The position numbers and the translations under genes were made by a program. Positions 24,536 to 36,615 of a DNA stretch of 64,000 nt are shown here, piece after piece. Numbering within the stretch: position 1 is the first letter of the stretch; each line of letters starts with the position of its first letter. Below the pieces are notes generated by a model, which searched no databases, was not told the origin of the DNA, and worked only from the letters and a program-made list of their open reading frames with translations. Source of the DNA: Rotaria sp. Silwood1 (taxonomy: Eukaryota > Rotifera > Eurotatoria > Philodinida > Philodinidae); NCBI GenBank assembly GCA_905250075.1, contig CAJNOP010000084.1, positions 109,914-173,913 on the forward strand. Direction: 5' to 3'.

Positions 24536-24697
24536 ATGATTAAGGATAGAATGAATAGTAATACAGTACGAATCATCAAACGGATATTTTTGAGTGATAT
24601 AGATGAAAGACCAATATTACTAGGTGATGCGTATAAAGTTCATTTTTCTAAATCATCTTGTACAACTATCAATTTTCGTTTCATGACGTTAGAGTAG
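24536..24697 (+). pseudogene. Short unrecognised coding relic
   Basis: A 53-codon frame reads VRIIKRIFLSDIDERPILLG and DAYKVHFSKSSCTTINFRF, then stops at 24695-24697. It has gene-like composition but no start, splice or domain support. It may belong to the same dead gene as 23906-24148, 390 bases upstream on the same strand. Confidence 0.3.
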
Positions 24698-27395
24698 ACA
24701 AATAACTGTAGTTACCAATTATTTGTCACGATTGTATTCGAATTTTAAGAAATTAGGTGTTCGTTCAAAACATAATCTCTGAGTTGAGTTAAACTAAAAG
24801 TTAAAACCAAATATTGAATACGGCAAATATTAATTCGATAAAACTATTTGAAAATTCTCATATAGTTTATAGTATACACCATAGATTTGCTATTTATGTA
24901 ATAGGCGATAAATCGAAAACTTGTTAGTAAACGGTACTCCAACAATCAATAGTCGAAACTCATTAGAATATTTTAGCTGAGTTTCTTAGTATACCAATGC
25001 ATGTAATATATTACGCTGAAAACAGAATTGATACTGCTTTCATCCATCGTGTATTTTCTGAGTATTATTGTCTGTAAAAAAGAAAACAAGTATAGTTTTT
25101 CTTTTTGCTTAGAGAAATATCATCGATTGCTTCCTCGTGGAAGAAACATGAGTATGACTCATTGTATCTGAAGCTTTTGTTTTATTGTGTCAATCGAAAG
25201 AAAATACATAGAATTATTCTCAAATTTTAATTACTCTAGGTTTCTTTTTGCTAGATATAAACCATACAATCTTTTTTATGATTTATTCGACAAATCTTGA
25301 TAAAAAGCGACAAGTCTTTTCCGAGAGATATCTAAAATACGGCTAAATCTCACATGAAATCATATTAAAGTCAATAGAATTTACTTTTCTGTACATCTTA
25401 TTGTATACGACATTCTCTGCACATTCTTTTGTATGTCTTTATGTATACTTCCTTTTCTACACGTCCATTCAATATATCAAAATCTATCACACATATCCAA
25501 CTTGAATATTGAATTTAGTTACTCGAAAATAAAAAGAAAATCGCCAGCATAATCGATCTTTTATATCTGTATCACGGCGTAGGGCGTATTAGTGCCTTCG
25601 GAAGACAGCCGCAACTAATACTTATCTTTGCGTACACAGTAACGTTTATCTTTCTTTTATGATGTGATAGTACTGAAAAGGACGTATAGCGAAGGACGTA
25701 CAGAAAAGGATGTACAGAAAAGGAAGTATATAAAAGGAAGTGTAGAGAAAGATGCACAGCAAACAATGTATAGAAAGAATGTAAATCGGCATGGACTAGG
25801 AGAAAATGGACAGTGTTTTTATCGTTTCCGACTGAGACGATGCAGTGGATGGAATCACATAAACATTAATTAGAAAAATAATAAGAAAGAAAACTAAAAG
25901 AATCTCAAACGAAACTGTATTTGTATAAATTGATCTTCATATCAGGTCGGTAATGTATTTTATAAGAATGTAAAAGGAAAATGCACTCCTTTGTTGAGCT
26001 ACCGTCTGCTGAAAATATTTTGTTTTGTTTTTTTTTTTTAGTAACTTAACGAAACTCAACTGTCTTTTCTTAAATAAAGTGTCACTGACAACTTTACACT
26101 GAAACGAAATCGCATTTTTTTTCTCTTGTCAGTTTGATTCTATACTCATTTTCCTTTGTTAGAAATTACTTATGTTTAAATCGAGAATTTTTGAGGCTTC
26201 CCACTAGGCCTTAGCATTCGGTGATGGAAGAAAGAATCCTATAGATAATAGAATATATTTTCATAGCAGCGAGAACAAGTATGTCAGCAACAACAGTGTT
26301 TAGATTATTACCGAATCCTAGATTTCAACAAGTCAAAGTATTGTGGATTTTGTTTGCAATGTAGCGAAAGGTTCTTATTATAAGTGTCAAGCAGTAGAGC
26401 GGTCGTATAACTTATCAAGCAGAATCAAACTGAGATTGATACAGAACAGTATAAACTAAATGAGTTTTAATTTCAGGTAAAACTCAACAGTATATGTCAA
26501 TGTTCGTCGAGATAAAGATTGCTGCACGTGCTAATTTACTGAATCATCAAATCAATGTGTATGATAGATGAACATGAGATTTGATCTCAAAGAAAGAATA
26601 AAATAATATTTGTCAGATTCTGTAATATCTATCGTATATAATAGTATCAACAGAAGAAAAGAAATTATGTATTGAAGATGTATCTAACAGTACCAATGAG
26701 TTTGCAGAATATGTCAATGTTAAATAAATCAAATAAATTAGTAAAATAGTAATGCTAACGACCAACATCTCTGAAATGAAAGAACTTTCAAAGTACAGAT
26801 ACTAGCTAGAAAAATTATTATCATATTGATTTCTTCATTTATTTCACATTATTTGAAATACATTACTTTAAAACCTGTGACAAAGTTCTATAAGTTTATA
26901 ACAGCCTGGGTTTTTGAGTTTCACATGTTGGTCTTTCATGAGGTTGTACCACCGAGATTTTCATGTAATCGATGATAAAAAAAGAGAGGTACGAATATAA
27001 CCAATATCGTTATCTTCATGAAAGATATACGTTTATAAAATGGTTTCGTTACCAATCAATACGAAAACACAGTCAGACAATCACATCTTCATCCACCCAT
27101 ATTCACCAACAAAAATTCCTGACCTCCTTCTGTATATGCTTTTCACAGAATAATTGCCATATCTTTGAAATTATGTTATTATTTTGAGCAGAATATTAAC
27201 AATTATTTCAGGTAGCCAAATGATCTCTTTTCTCATTCAAGTCGAGCTTTTTACTATCTATTATGCACAAAAAAAAGAAAAAAGGAGTTTTAATAAACTA
27301 TACATTCTATCTGATAGACTTGTTTCTAGATTCATAAAATATTCTACCATTGAAACATTACTTCGTCTTACTGTTGGATATTTAAGATACATAGG
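24698..27395. other. Intergenic with one foldback array
   Basis: No gene supported. The only structured part is the inverted array at 25383-25785. An ORF on its right arm (25664-25873) merely translates the repeat units. The final 200 bases include several possible acceptors (ttttcag at about 27211), so a small untranslated or coding exon of the dynamin-like gene may lie here. Confidence 0.4.
25383..25785. repeat. Foldback element with arms of degenerate 12-14-bp tandem repeats
   Basis: Left arm 25383-25469 is built from units like CTTTTCTGTACATC and CTTCCTTTTCTACACGTC. Right arm 25671-25785 carries the complements (GTACAGAAAAGGAT, GTATATAAAAGGAAG). The arms are inverted around about 200 bp that lacks genes. 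The plan is the same as in the 14405-15396 element but with a different unit. Confidence 0.55.
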
Positions 27396-29689
27396 ATGTT
27401 AGCTGACGAGCTCAATACCAAAGAATCAAGTGGACTTTTGTCTGCAGTAGATCGAATGCGTGAAATCTTACATAATGAAAAAATAACTTTACCAGAAATT
27501 GTAGTAGTTGGTGATCAATCAGTGGGTAAATCATCTGTACTTGAAGCTATTTCTGGGATTCAATTACCTCGTGCACAAAATATTTGCACGCGATGTCCAT
27601 TAGAATTACGAATGAAGTCAATGACAGGTACTGAATATGCCGTTATTCGTAGTAGTAAACGCCCAGAAAACGAAGCTGAAACCTTACATGATATGAATGA
27701 GATTAGTAATGTAGTTATGCGACTAACGAAAGAAATTGCTGGTGAAGGAACAAATGTAAGCTCAACACCGATCTATTTAACAGTATATAAACGTAATATG
27801 CCATATGATTTAACACTTATTGATTTACCCGGCATCACTCGAAATCCACTTCCTGGTCAACCCAAAGATATTCATACACAAATTTTGAATTTGATTAATA
27901 AATATATAGAACCACCAACAGCAGTAAGATTATGCGTTTTAAATTGAATTTTTTTTTAAATTTCTAAATCTATTCAGGTTGTTTTGCATGTTATTCCAGC
28001 ATCTGTTGATTTTGCAACGTCAGAATCGATGAAATTAGCCAAAGAATATGATCCACAATGTCTTCGACAATTAATTGCTGCTTCAAAAATTGATAAATAT
28101 GATAAAGGCATTGCAGAAAAACTGTTAGGACGTGGGCCAGGAGGAATGCAATTAAAATTGGGTTGTATTGCTGTACTGAATCGAAATCAGGATGAAATCG
28201 ATGAGAATATTTCATTTGAAGACATGAAAAAACGTGAAGCAGAATTCTTTATTAAACATCATGAAGCATTTCAATATTTACCTGATGAATTCAAAGGCAT
28301 TGATCAATTAGTTAAAAAATTGGCAATTATTCAACAGGATCGTATTCGTTCAACACTTCCACAAGTTATTGAAGAATTACGAAAACAAATTCGAGAAAAA
28401 ACTCTTGAACTTAAAAATATTCCGATTCCGATGACATCAGAACAAGATTGTTGGATGAAATTTCAATCGATGATAAATGCATTTCGTGAAAGTATCCGAG
28501 CTAAAGTCAATGGAGATTATGATATTTCAACAAGAATAAATATGATTACTTTTAATAATCATACATCATCAAAAATACTTGATTCCATCATGTTATCGTC
28601 ACTGAAAACAAATGAAAACTCAATCGATTCAATGCTCGGTGATGATCGTCTTGCTTATCATATTTATAGATTTCAAAGAAAATTTCAAGATGAACTTACG
28701 AAAAGTTTCTCAGACTTTTTCTCATCTGATTATTATAAACTTATTCTACAAGCTATTGACGATGGTGCTGGTGTTTCATTACCTAATTTTCCAAGTTATC
28801 AAATAATCGAACGACTTTTTCATGGAGAACTTCAACGTTTACCACGTACTTGTTTTGCTTTAATTGAACGTATTCGTGATTATCTCAAAGAAAGTTTATG
28901 GAGAATATTGTATCAAACATTTGATACTCAATACATTCGTCTAGTTGAACAACTTAAAGATGTTATCGTTCAACAAATTGACATGGCTGCTGATCGAGCT
29001 ACTGGAAGAATTCAAGAAATATTAGATATGGAATATAGAATTTTTACAATAAATAATTTATATCCGGATAAAGTGAATGAAATGAAAGAACGACTCAATA
29101 AAAAAGAGAAAGAACAACAAGGTGAAGCTGCACCACCTCCAATAACAATGTCTGTTGTTGCTCCACCAACGGTGCAGATTGATTCTACACAGAGACCCGA
29201 TTATAAAAAACTTCTCAAACCAATTTCAGTTTCAAAATCTGAAGCTTTAATTTCAAAACCTGAAGATTCATCTTCAACTGTAAAACCTGAAATGCTAACA
29301 TCAACATCGCTCACTACTTCCATGATGATACCTAGCTCACATAAATTAACATTTAATGAATCTCTAGCAGCCGTAGATATTCAAATAACATTGGAATCAT
29401 ATTGTTTAGTAAATTATTTATAATACAAATATTTCTATAAATAAGTTTTGTTCTTTTTATGTAGGTTGTAAGAAAACGTATTATTGATACCATATCTCAA
29501 ATATGTTATCATCAGTTTATTACAAAATGTGCCCTTGTGATCGATCAGGTTTTAACCATAGCTTGCCCATCATCGGATTTACTGCGTTTTATGAAAGAGC
29601 CTGCTGAACAAACGAGTCGACGAGAAAATTTGATACGCACTATTAAAGCATATGAAGATGCATTACGACTCGGTCAAGGTTATTTGTAA
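27396..29689 (+). CDS. Dynamin-superfamily GTPase, Mx-like
   Basis: Three exons, 27396-27923, 27978-29408 and 29465-29689, with 54- and 56-bp phase-0 introns, give 727 residues. G1 is GDQSVGKSS (39-47), the switch-I Thr is 65 (ICTRCPLELR), G3 is DLPGI (143-147), and G4 is SKID (212-215) instead of TKxD. VVLHVIPASVDFATSESMKL (177-196) is typical of Mx/dynamin. The middle and GED parts build the helical stalk; the GED occupies the last 75 residues (exon 3). A Pro/Ser/Lys-rich stretch of about 90 residues lies between the two stalk halves, where the Mx L4 loop or the dynamin PH domain would be. There is no PH domain and no C-terminal Pro-rich tail. Such proteins self-assemble and use GTP to remodel membranes or, in Mx proteins, restrict intracellular parasites. 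Which applies here is unknown. An ATTAAA lies at 29711-29716. Confidence 0.9.
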
Positions 29690-29732
29690 TCAAAATTGTT
29701 CACATGAATAATTAAAGTATTCATAACTAACA

Positions 29733-30195
29733 ATGAAACCTTTTGGATTGGTCACCAAGAAGATTGACCATATTCGGGCCAAATGAAAGCTCTCATCGCC
29801 AAACTACCAAATTTAAAATATTACGTGCCCATAGCGTACCTAGAGCAAGATATTTAAATTACAAGGTATGTGAAATTTGGGTATAAAAATGAATCAGGAA
29901 ATGTTGACTCCACTATTGTGAGGAGAAAACATGGTGTTGTTCGGGCCATATGAAAAGGGATCCCTTCAAACCCTCTAATCAGGCCGAACAACACTATGTT
30001 TTATCCTTACAATAGTGAAGAAAATCTTTTCTGATTGATTCTTATACCTAAACTCCACATATCTTGAAACTCAAGTAACTTGCTCTAGGTGCGCTATGGA
30101 CACGTAATATTTTAAATTTGGTAGTTTGGCGGTGAGAGCTTTCATTTGGCCTGAATATGGTCAATCTTCTTGATGATCAATACAAAAAGTTCCAT
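29733..30195. mobile_element. 463-bp foldback (MITE-like) element behind the dynamin-like gene
   Basis: Two arms of about 200 bp are inverted and roughly 85% alike: the left has ACCAAGAAGATTGACCATAT, and the right is its complement, ending in a tail matching GGAACTTTTTGTATTGATCA. The centre is itself palindromic (GTTGTTCGGGCC ... AGGCCGAACAAC, about 29936-29990). It encodes nothing and starts 44 bases after the stop codon, so it probably lies in the 3' UTR or just after it. The exact ends and the target duplication are not certain. Confidence 0.75.
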
Positions 30196-31494
30196 CGTAA
30201 GTAAAAATTTATTACACTCATAATAGATGATTAATAATTGTCATATTACAAATATCTTTATTAAATAAATCTTTGACATAATCAAATAAGAAACAAATTA
30301 CAATGACTGAAAAAGAAAAGTATAGATTGTAAATCACGAATATCGAACATATTCGAGTCAAACAATTAAAAGTTTCGTTAGAAAATTGACAAATTAAAAA
30401 TATGAGCTGTTTATCATATCCACAAACCGATTGAGATATTCGAATTTCAAAATATTTGCAGTAGATGTTATGTGCTAACAATTCAAAATTTTAGTAAGAC
30501 TAATCTTTCTCTTGTTGTCATAGTTGAAGAGAATCCATCGAATCACATAAGAAGTATATGTCACAAAAACTAAATAAGAAGTTGTATGAAAGTCGGAAAT
30601 CTAAATATGTTTTTCTCTCTATTCGAAAATAATGATATCATCGACTTTTCTGTTAAAATGTTTTTTTCTTATGCAGTTTGACGAACTCTATTTATCAATG
30701 ACAACAAAAATAGAGAAAAATAAATCCTCTTAAAATTTTAAATTATTGGCATACAATGTACACGACGAATACCGTACTGTTCGAAGTATCTCAGTGCGTA
30801 CGTGTCATAAGTAGTTCATATTTTTGATTTCTTTGCTTACCAACGAAATTTTTAATTTGATCGAAAAGTGTTCGATGCTCTGGGGTCATCATAAAAACCT
30901 TTCCATTGCGAGCTAATACTTGATACATCCAATTTTAGACACTAGAGTGGATGTAACTGTTCGTGTTAATCTTCTTACAGTTACAACCGCGCCGACACCC
31001 CACACCCACACCTCACCCACATCTATCTACACTCTAGTTTGTTTCTGTGTTACACTTGGCTTCACCATGGTGTTTTAGATTCGCCAAAAAGCAAGACATC
31101 ATTTTCGTCCTACAATTGAATCGCGAGAGATTCAATGTTTCGTCACGACTGAGTTTATTGTTTTAAAAAGATGATGACCGATGACTATTGGTGATACTTA
31201 GGTGAGCATTTGTACTGAAACTGTGAGCTAAATCGTGATGTAACGAAGCCATGGCTCGAAAACTTAGTGAATTTTTCAATGTTCAATCAAATGAATGGAT
31301 TGACTGAATGCCAATACGTGGTTAGTGAATTCGAACCACATTGTATCGCTTTTCTAGATTGATTCAATCTGTCATGCGGAATTACCTAGCTGATTCACTT
31401 CAATAACCGAACTGTGAAGAGAGAAGCAGCAATGTGTTGACGGTAGCCTCACATGCCTGACGATTTTTTTTGAGAAACAATAAGAAAACAGACA
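30196..31494. other. Intergenic between the foldback and the IAP gene
   Basis: No gene recognised. A 98-bp inverted element with ACTAGAGTG ends lies at 30942-31039. Confidence 0.45.
30942..31039. repeat. 98-bp hairpin element with ACTAGAGTG ends and C-rich core
   Basis: It begins ACTAGAGTGGATGTA and ends ACATCTATCTACACTCTAGT, whose complement starts ACTAGAGTGTAGAT. The interior holds GACACCCCACACCCACACC. The sharp 9-base ends make it the member of the hairpin family whose borders are clearest. Confidence 0.6.
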
Positions 31495-33598
31495 TTAAAT
31501 ATAGATACGGACGTAAGCTTCGATCTGCCGTCGACATGTCGGACATGATCGAATAGAGTTTCCACAAGAAAGGCACACGACCAAGTGACCACAAGGGATA
31601 CATGCAAGACGTTTTTCTTCACGACGACAGAGTAAGCATGCATTTAGTATCGTTGGATCGAGTGGTGAGTTTGATTGAGGAACTTGATTTGTTGAGGATG
31701 TGTTGATTGATTGAGTCTGTTGGCAAACTGTTGGTACTGATGTTTCGGTAGTGTTCATAGAGCTCGATGAAGATGATACATCTACCATTTCAACATCTGA
31801 AGCATTCGAAGAAGTAGTTGCATTGGATGATGTATTAGGATTTCCTATATGAAAATCGATCTTCAAGCAACAGAAAAAATTGATTGCGTTCTGTACAATA
31901 CCTTGTTGATGACGTTGTTGTTGTAGTCTTTCACGTATTTTGCGCATTTCTAAGCTCGGAATTTTAATGTTTTCCTTCTTTCCGTTAATATATTCGATCT
32001 GTTTCTGAAGGATTAGACAGGCAACAAAAAGATCAGAGTCCGAAGTAAAATCATTACCTAGAAACATTGAAATGTCAAATAGACGTGCGAAAAAAAAAGA
32101 ATAGGAATTACGTTTCAATCGTAGTTGATCTTCCCAACAACGTTTAATTATGCTCAATTTGACATTTTGATCAAGTAATCGTTGGGAAACTGGTAGGTCA
32201 AGACGAGCAGCTACTAGTCGAGATAATGTAGCTTCGTCAGGTATTTGCAGTAGAAAACTATTTTCATGTGGATGGTTGTCGTTCTCTATTGCTTCTGTGT
32301 TCACCTCTAAAATGCCATCCTCATTCAATTCTCGCAATCTCGAAAAAGGTAAATGCTACTGTACCTTGTAGGACCTGTTTCGATTCTTGGATTCTTCGAT
32401 GGAGATCATCACCACATAACTGCTTAGCATAGGCACAATTAGGAAAACATCGAGCGTGTTGAACCATCGGATTATCATTCGAACTCCAGTTTTGAAGTGA
32501 TCCATTACAGTAGAAGCAAGTTACAATGTTTGCCGAGCCGGCGTAAAAAAAACCGGAACGTACGAATTCATCAATTGAAGGCATACCTTCGCTTGACCAA
32601 TTGGTGAATGAGGCATAACGCTTTGGAATTTCACTAAAACTAGGGTGGCAGGCAGCAGTACTGACAATGTCGCTCAAACGAATTCGATCCATTGTTGTAG
32701 CTCCTATCATTGAATAATTCCCAGTAACATTGTCGTTTACAATCAATACTGAGGATGTGCCAATACCATTGATCGTACCCAAAATAAAGGGACAATTAGG
32801 TGAGAGAGTTTTATGCACATCGTACGGATCGTCGGCTTCTATCCACTGTTGACAGATTATGTTACAATACAAACAGATGGCTCGATCGCTAACATTACAA
32901 TAGAAAAAGCCGGCTCTAATCATTTGCATTGCTGATGGAGATCTTCGATGAGGCCAATGTGAAAATGTCTGATGGCGTACGTCTCGAAGGCTATTCGTTT
33001 CTTTTAAAGTCAACGAACTCTTGCTTATAGGGGTCTTTTCGACCTTCAGACGTTTGACTGACTTTTCCTCTTCGGTGGCGTCGGATATTATTAGATTTGA
33101 AGTGACAAAAGCTGAGGAAGATGATGACGTGGGGAAAGAGATTTGGCTGGATGCTTTTAAAAAAACAACGAAAGGACATTGTGGAGAGCGTTCAGCATGA
33201 ATCGAAAAAGGTTTCATTGTTGCTGTCCAACGAGAAACTTCAAGGTGACAATCGTCACAATATGCTGTATCGCCAACGTTTGTGTATTGAAAACCAGCTG
33301 CTTTCATCGCTTTGTGAGAATGAACGCCTTGTTTCTTTCCAATTTGTTGGCACAATCTCAATGAAGCATGTAAAACTTGAGTACGATTTATTTTATTTGA
33401 GGGGTTTCCTTTTATCGACGATTTATCCAAAGTTGATTCTTGTAGATTGATTTGTGTGGTACCATTATCAGTAGCTTGTGTCTTCCTGGCGATATTGGCG
33501 TCTGAATCGTGGGTGACCATAAACATTTTAATGAATAGTACAGATTCGTTTAAATAGACCAAGCTGGATCCAATGCATTTACAATTTGTCGCAGACAA
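31495..33598 (-). CDS. Inhibitor of apoptosis: three BIR domains, UBA-like segment, RING
   Basis: Four exons, 33598-32365, 32306-32112, 32057-31902 and 31844-31495, all split in phase 1, with introns of 58, 54 and 57 bp, give 644 residues. Each BIR has the zinc pattern C-x2-C-x16-H-x6-C: YCDDC...HAERSPQC, CLYC...HKTLSPNC and CFYC...HARCFPNC. BIR1 is the most divergent outside the ligands. After the first intron a helical segment (RLLDQNVKLSIIKRCW ... LFVACLILQKQIEY) resembles the UBA of cIAPs. A Ser/Thr/Asn-rich linker leads to the C-terminal RING (CLLCRREEK, PCGHLVVC, SCPTCRRQIEAYVRIYI). There is no CARD. The layout is that of cIAP/XIAP-type E3 ubiquitin ligases that bind caspases or adaptors in the cytosol. 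A later start at Met25 (33526) is possible. The second and third introns keep the frame open. Confidence 0.93.
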
Positions 33599-34540
33599 AA
33601 CTGTCGCAGATATCTATGGACCTATTAAAAAAAAGAGTGACAAAGATAATTGTTATGCGTTGTGAAAAACTCTGTCAAATATTCGAACTATAGTTTCTAC
33701 AAAATTGAACATAGAAGTGTTTTGGTTTGTGCACAATCCAACGATATTCGATTCGTTGATGTAGTATCGACACTACCAAGAAAAATAACACTATAGTACT
33801 GAAACTATTCCAATTCTAAAGAATTAGTCTACAGTTCATATGATTGAGTTGATCGTTCCCAGCTTCTAGTTTTTGTTGCTGAGGGGCTCTAGTACTGTTA
33901 TAGGATTAAATGAAGTGCTAAGCAAAAGTAATGAACAACGTAAAACTTTCGATCTTTGATAGCTTTTAATAAAGCCACGTGAGATCATCCTCAAGATCTT
34001 CCGTGTCAAGAAACTCGAATAGAACTGAGACTAAATAATAGATGATGTACTTCCGTGATAATGATCGCATTATCAGGTTTATAAAATGAAAACTTATCGG
34101 TAATGCTGCGTCTCAGAAACGATGTGAAACCACATAGAGTAAACATGAATCGCTAATCGATGAACTATAAAAACCGAGAGACAACGCGGAAAGGCGTCCC
34201 AGAAAGACAGATTTTGTCATCTGCTTGGTTTCTGAGAATCACGTCTTTTTTGTGTTTAGTTACGAAACGGTGTTGTACGCTAATTGATAGTTCAAATGTA
34301 TGCTACTGAAATGTTTAGATACGATCGTTCGGGATCTTAATCAAGAAGCCTTTTGGTGAGAATATCTTTATCTAATTTATCATATGTTACTGTTTTTCTG
34401 ATCGCAAATAAACTTTTGATGAGCACAGTAGGATCTATTTAACGTTCATATTAATTCTATTCTCACTTTTCGCAAGGATAGGATGGGCGAAACCATAAAA
34501 ATCGATGGTGATAATTGGTGTAAGAGAGCCACTGGTTAGT

Positions 34541-34884
34541 CTCAGGATTAAGGCGTCTGAATAATAGGCGAAACTCGCCATCTCTATCGCTTCTTGATAT
34601 TCTAACCGGCTATACTGATATTAGCGCGTGGGATTGAAATCGTATTCTTGATTTGAGGGTCTGATCCTATACGAGACATATTTTCACGTACGAGTGTACT
34701 GATCAGGTAAACGATATCGCCCGATGAGAACATGAGAACCTACAGTGATGGACGATTTATCAACAACAGTGTGCGTTCTGAGCCCTAAGTCGTCCGAATA
34801 ATGTTAGAAGATGGCTATCACCGTAAGTTTCTAATGTGCTAACCGGCATGATTGGGGTAAAGCGTTTAGTTGAGACCGTATTCA
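34541..34884 (+). repeat. Diverged direct repeat, two copies about 240 bp apart
   Basis: Copy 1 (34541-34651) and copy 2 (34782-34884) share an ordered series of blocks: TCTCAGGATTAAGGCGTCTG versus TTCTGAGCCCTAAGTCGTCC, then GAATAAT, then CTAACCGGC, then GAAATCGTATTC versus GAGACCGTATTC. The order and spacing are kept although identity is only moderate. Origin unknown; they may be two worn copies of one short element. Confidence 0.4.
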
Positions 34885-36331
34885 TAAGCTATCTGCACAA
34901 GCATCTTTCATATTCAGATACCTTTATGCTGGCAGATGTCAGTTGTATGAAAATACTCATGCTAGCTGTCATATGCATACACTCAACACCGTTATCGTCA
35001 AGAAGCCACTGTATACGAACAGTTCATGTAGTTTTAGAAATTCAAGCATACATCCCAACAGCTAGATGTGTACCGACTCAATGTACACTTCTCGATTATG
35101 AAACAGTCAGAGTCACTTTTGATTAGAATCAATCGAACTCCAGTAACTTCATTTGTAGTACATCATGAACGGTGCTTACGGTGCACCGGTCAATCATTGT
35201 CACTGTTGCATTCCTAGAGGAGAATAAAATGGTTTCTTAGCGCCAGGTATTCATACATTATTAATTCGATGGAAAGCCAAGAAGTGCAAATCTTATTTTA
35301 TCATAAAAAAACAGTTAGACGTCATTTGACAATGATGTACACTTTAAAAATTCGCACTATGTTAAGCGAACAGATATGAATGAAAAGTTATGTAGGATGC
35401 AGAACTAACGAAAAGAGAAGTCAAGCTGATATGGATTACTTAAACATTCAGTGTTTAGAGAAAAAAGCGATTATCTTCGATTGAAAGTATCTACATTACC
35501 GTTTTCATGATTCGTCTCAGTCTAGTTATTCTCCACCGAACTATTCAAACTGACTATCTCATTCAAATAAAAGTTTCTTATGTTGTCTTCTCATTTTTAT
35601 GATTCATCATTGTTTTGCTTTCTCTTCAGAGTCGAGTCGTTGAATCTTGACAAGCAGTATACCGACATTACGAACATACTACACAAAAGTTAAATTTTTG
35701 CAGGCATTTTTTCTGCAACAACAGGTTTCGCCACTTTTCCATGATATGCATCGCCGTCAGTTCCACACTGTAATCTGTGATGCAAGCATACATGCAATTC
35801 AATTACAATCTGCGAGGGCAACGCATGTTCTGTTGGAGTACAGTATTCCTGGTATCACTCTTTCTTGTGAAAAAAGTGCTATCGAAACTTCTACTTTTGT
35901 TTAATACACAGACTCTTTTACTGTACTAGGCCTTGCCCATGGGAAACAACAACTGTTTAGTCTTCAATAAAGATATCCTCTTTCTTTCTCCTTTAAAAAT
36001 AAACTAGCACACTATAAAAACGTAATGTAAAGTTGCATTTTAATATTAAGTTTAATTAGGAATCTTATGTATAAAATGGTTATCTGTACGAGAGAACAGG
36101 ATCGAGATATCCTCAATAAAACTTTACAAGTCTGAACACAACAACGTTGCATCACGTAGCTCTAGCTATCACACATAAAGGAGACGGCTATGTCAATATT
36201 TTGATCTTCTTACTGCACAGTCCTTTGTAGTCTCCATATTTCTCCAAGCGTTCAACACATTAGAATGTCATATTCAATTTTTGAAATATTCTTCCCACAA
36301 AAGACGTACTTTTGTGTCGAAAAGCGCTTAT

Positions 36332-36371
36332 AGGTGTGGATATCTCAAAAGAAGGTTCACACCCACATCGT
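36332..36371. repeat. Minimal TG/CA hairpin element (about 40 bp)
   Basis: AGGTGTGGATATCTC and TTCACACCCACATCG are inverted around about 10 bases. It is the smallest member of the family and shows the shared GGTGTGGATAT edge. Confidence 0.5.
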
Positions 36372-36615
36372 TAATTCAATCTACCTTTCCATAGACTGTT
36401 GCTACTTATAAACATTGGTAAGGATTTGTGACTCGTTGCAGATTCATATTAACATAATAAATGATTCGCCTCAGTCCTCACTATTTTTACTTACCAAAAA
36501 AGGCTTTAGAAACATAGAAAACTATAGTAGGATATATGAATTTGCAATTGATAACAAAATCTTGCTAATATCTATGAATAGAAACGATTTATGAAAGGGT
36601 AGATTATGCTAATAA

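Larger units (their letters stand above)
33599..36612. other. Gene-poor stretch with a diverged direct repeat
   Basis: No gene supported over 3 kb. Base composition at 34.4-35.2 kb is less AT-rich than the surroundings. A diverged direct repeat (34541-34651 and 34782-34884) and a hairpin (36332-36371) are present. Frames at 34836-35126 and 35647-35904 are open, but I could not relate them to any family. Confidence 0.4.

Noticed and set aside
25664-25873. 69-codon open frame rich in Lys and Arg
   Set aside because: It only translates the degenerate tandem repeat of the foldback arm.
33121-33450. Plus-strand frame opposite the IAP gene
   Set aside because: It is the antisense shadow of the BIR1-BIR2 region.
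34541-34651. Possible tRNA-derived sequence, because of GGATTAAGGCGTCTGA resembling a Leu/Ser tRNA arm
   Set aside because: No acceptor stem pairing and no B-box (GGTTCGAATCC-like) could be found.
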